This document shows, piece after piece, positions 3,954 through 6,051 of a stretch of 6,051 bases of DNA (the stretch's first letter is position 1; each line of letters opens with the position of its first letter). Under the pieces are notes generated by a model. The model saw only the letters and a program-made list of their open reading frames with translations. It was not told where the DNA came from and searched no databases. The translations under genes were made by a program, and so were the position numbers. The stretch covers positions 1 to 6,051 of the forward strand of contig CALGVF010000016.1 of the NCBI GenBank assembly GCA_937920115.1, in the 5' to 3' direction. The stretch comes from an uncultured Clostridia bacterium. Lineage in GTDB: Bacteria > Bacillota > Clostridia > Christensenellales > Borkfalkiaceae.

Positions 3954-6051
3954 ATGGGTAAAATCAAAAGCAGAGTATTGATTGTATTATCCTCGATTTT
4001 CGCGGTAAGCGTAGCGGCGTTTCTCGGCGTTACGGGTCTTACGAAAGCGAATGCCGCGGATAATCTGACTATGAAATACGGCGCGTCGATTAAGTGTTCA
4101 CCGGGCGCGAACGGACTCCGTTTTACGGCTTACGTTCCCGATTATAACGAGAGCGAAAACGCGACCTACGGAATGTTAATCGCTCCCGCGGACTATATCG
4201 AAAATTATCCGCTTACCGTCGAAAACGTGTTCGGCGAAAACGCGGTTTACGATTGGGCTGTTAAAAACGACAGCGGCGAGTGGGTTTATTCGGGCAATAA
4301 AACCCGTATCATAAACGTTTCTTACGATTCTCTCGGAACGGATAAAGACGGCAATTACGTTGTAAACGGTTCTATTTTAGGAATTAAAGACGGCAACCTC
4401 ACGAGAAATTTCGTCGGCAGAGCGTATAAAAAAGTCGGCGACGAGTACACCATGGCTGAATGGGCAACCGCGAGCGGCGATACGGAAGCGAAGATTTCCA
4501 ACAGTATACGTTCCGCTCTCGAAGTAGCGACTGCGGCGAGACTCAGCGGCGACAGTTATACCGACGCTCAGGCTGCTCTTATCGAAGACTACGAAAAGCG
4601 TTCTTACGAACTTGCGAAATACGAGAGCGGCGACAAGTATACGTTGTGGTTTACCAGATATGCCGATGACGGGACGGAAAGTGTCGGCAACACTGAGATT
4701 AAAGAAGAAATAACCGATACTTCGTTGCTTCCCGAAGGCGTATCGAAAGCATATAAAATAGGCGTTAGTTATTCTGATTCTTGGCATCGTATTTTCAGAA
4801 ACGGCGATTTAAACGATTACGTAAGACTTAAATTTTGGGTTAAAGGAAATTACGCTATTAAAGCGAATGCTCCCGACGGCGTAAACAAGTCGGAAACGTG
4901 GTTGCCTGTTGAATTTGTCAGACAATCGAACGGAATTTGGGCTTTATATTATAACGATAACCTTGCGATAGGCAACGATACCTGTTTGGATATTGCGTTT
5001 TATGACGATTCTTACGTAACCGACCTTTACGGCGTAAGAGATTTGAGAAATTCACTGCGTACCGTTACTTATAAAGACGGCGACGAAGTTCTCCACGTAG
5101 AATACGTACAGAAAGGTCGTTCGGCGAAGTATACGATGCCCACGGAAGACCTCGGCGACGGATATATCGAAGAAAAAGAAGTTAAATGGACGACCGAAAA
5201 CGGCGGCTTAATAGAAGCGAATCTCGATTCGATAACCGAAAATATAACCGTTTACGCAAGTTATACGACTCTTATTTACAAAAATCACGTTAAACCTAAA
5301 TATGTTACGGCAATGAGCCTTAACAAGTATATTGCTGTCGATTCTGACGGTAACATAGCGTTTATGGTGCGTTTGGTTGGCGGAGCCGCGACTGTTTCCG
5401 TTCATAACGTAGACAACACTCACGCCGATTCGGAAAGGATAATTTTGCAGTCCGATTGGTTGTCAGAGGGCGTATGGGTAATCTTCAAGACCGATGTTGC
5501 AAACGAAAAAGTATATCTGTGCAATGAAAACGGTACGGTATTGAAAGAAAAAGATTATCCCGATTTAGATGTAACAACCTTGCTTTTGTGTGCGGACGAT
5601 ACTCCGTCGATAAACCCGAAACTTTACACCATTACTTATCTTGACGAAGACGGAACGGAACTCGGAACTAATACCGTTCAAGCGGGAACTTCCGCGGCGT
5701 ATACGCCCGATTCGAGAACAATCGAAGACGGTTATGTTGTGGAATACTCAGAATCTAAATGGCTCGTAGACGGAGTTGAAGTCGATTTAAGCAACGTAAC
5801 TTCGGATATGACGGTCACTTACGGCGGCGGGAAATTAGTTTATAACAACCACGAACACCCGAATTATTCCAACGTAATGGAACTCAACAAGTATATCAAA
5901 GCCGATTCGGACGGAAACGTTACGTTCAAGGTAAGATTGAACGGAAACGGAGCGGCGTTTTGGATATATGAAAAGAGCGGCGGTTGGAATGCAAACTGTG
6001 TCGGACAATATGCGGAAGTCGGAAAATGGTATATAGTTAAAGCGAACGCGG
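3954..6051 (+). CDS. Large secreted multi-domain surface protein, 3' end outside window
   Basis: The frame is open for 699 codons from the ATG to the window end with no stop. Residues 1-34 are a signal peptide: basic MGKIKSR, a hydrophobic core, and ANA (32-34) before the likely cleavage at A35. Residues ~40-222 form an N-terminal module with KYGASIKC, GLRF (54-57), YGMLIAP (72-78) and NFVGRAY (152-158). I associate this pattern with secreted clostridial proteins but cannot give it a family name. Residues ~229-369 hold beta-rich sequence including VRLKFWVKG (290-298). Then comes a 188-residue repeat. Residues 370-438 and 558-626 resemble B-repeat/Flg_new/MucBP-like modules ('VTYKDGDEVLHVEYVQKG', 'ITYLDEDGTELGTNTVQAG'). 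Residues 440-557 and 628 onward are predicted beta-sandwiches, each with LNKYI and DSDGN. The role is probably adhesion or glycan binding at the cell surface. Anchoring signals would lie beyond the window. No catalytic motif is visible. It is tightly linked to the small gene just upstream. Confidence 0.88.
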   Translation, partial: MGKIKSRVLIVLSSIFAVSVAAFLGVTGLTKANAADNLTMKYGASIKCSPGANGLRFTAYVPDYNESENATYGMLIAPADYIENYPLTVENVFGENAVYDWAVKNDSGEWVYSGNKTRIINVSYDSLGTDKDGNYVVNGSILGIKDGNLTRNFVGRAYKKVGDEYTMAEWATASGDTEAKISNSIRSALEVATAARLSGDSYTDAQAALIEDYEKRSYELAKYESGDKYTLWFTRYADDGTESVGNTEIKEEITDTSLLPEGVSKAYKIGVSYSDSWHRIFRNGDLNDYVRLKFWVKGNYAIKANAPDGVNKSETWLPVEFVRQSNGIWALYYNDNLAIGNDTCLDIAFYDDSYVTDLYGVRDLRNSLRTVTYKDGDEVLHVEYVQKGRSAKYTMPTEDLGDGYIEEKEVKWTTENGGLIEANLDSITENITVYASYTTLIYKNHVKPKYVTAMSLNKYIAVDSDGNIAFMVRLVGGAATVSVHNVDNTHADSERIILQSDWLSEGVWVIFKTDVANEKVYLCNENGTVLKEKDYPDLDVTTLLLCADDTPSINPKLYTITYLDEDGTELGTNTVQAGTSAAYTPDSRTIEDGYVVEYSESKWLVDGVEVDLSNVTSDMTVTYGGGKLVYNNHEHPNYSNVMELNKYIKADSDGNVTFKVRLNGNGAAFWIYEKSGGWNANCVGQYAEVGKWYIVKANA
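5061..5624 (+). repeat. 188-residue tandem repeat unit 1 in the surface protein
   Basis: This unit encodes residues 370-557: a B-repeat-like segment (370-438) followed by a beta-sandwich-like segment (440-557) starting LIYKNH with LNKYI at 456-460 and DSDGN at 463-467. The same landmarks recur exactly 188 residues later without gaps. DNA identity to unit 2 is modest, so the duplication is old. Confidence 0.8.
5625..6051 (+). repeat. 188-residue tandem repeat unit 2 (cut by window end)
   Basis: This unit encodes residues 558-699: a B-repeat-like segment (558-626), then LVYNNH (628-633), LNKYI (644-648) and DSDGN (651-655), each 188 residues after its counterpart in unit 1. The sequence ends about 46 residues short of a full unit, so further units may follow. 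Confidence 0.8.

Noticed and set aside
4377..4787. Antisense frame of 136 codons and an overlapping sense frame (4460-4669) under the surface protein gene
   Set aside because: Both are shadows of the signal-peptide-bearing frame that is open for 699 codons, and no family features are present.

Overview
The window looks like chromosomal DNA from an anaerobic, Gram-positive-type bacterium, most likely an uncultured gut Clostridia lineage such as Christensenellales. This rests on strong AAGGAGG-like ribosome binding sites, an AT-rich background with frequent GCG/GAC/TAC codons, sigma-A-type promoters, a GH42 beta-galactosidase under a local AraC regulator, and a large secreted protein built from Firmicutes-style surface modules. 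The taxonomic call is an inference, not something the sequence proves.

Layout. Bases 1-302 hold the 3' end of a HipA-like kinase toxin gene (+). Bases 303-539 separate it from a convergent gene and carry a duplicated, partly palindromic repeat with no convincing protein. Bases 540-1415 (-) encode a 291-residue AraC-family regulator. A roughly 210-base divergent control region follows, and then a GH42 beta-galactosidase gene (1662-3704, +). After a 58-base gap comes a 58-codon small gene (3763-3939), whose stop codon overlaps the ribosome binding site of a large secreted repeat protein. That protein starts at 3954 and runs off the window end.

How the parts fit. The AraC regulator and the galactosidase form a classic divergent pair: a sugar-responsive activator next to the cytoplasmic enzyme it probably controls. 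No transporter is visible, so galactoside uptake must be encoded elsewhere. The regulator has a 12/12 match to the TTGACA-17-TATAAT promoter. Its predicted transcription start falls on or within a base or two of the ATG, so the mRNA is probably leaderless. The galactosidase has a weaker extended -10 promoter with a 17-base palindrome upstream, which suits activator-dependent control.

The small gene and the surface protein appear to be translated as a pair. The small protein has no recognised function. It ends in a short hydrophobic 'EDIVTAS'-like segment and a very acidic tail, and its gene contains a striking cluster of overlapping palindromes able to form competing hairpins. The surface protein has a signal peptide, an N-terminal module that I associate with clostridial secreted proteins, and a 188-residue tandem unit (beta-sandwich-like segment plus B-repeat-like segment). 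I see no mobile element with a transposase, no CRISPR array, and no tRNA or rRNA. The most unusual items are the leaderless regulator promoter and the nested palindromes inside the small gene.
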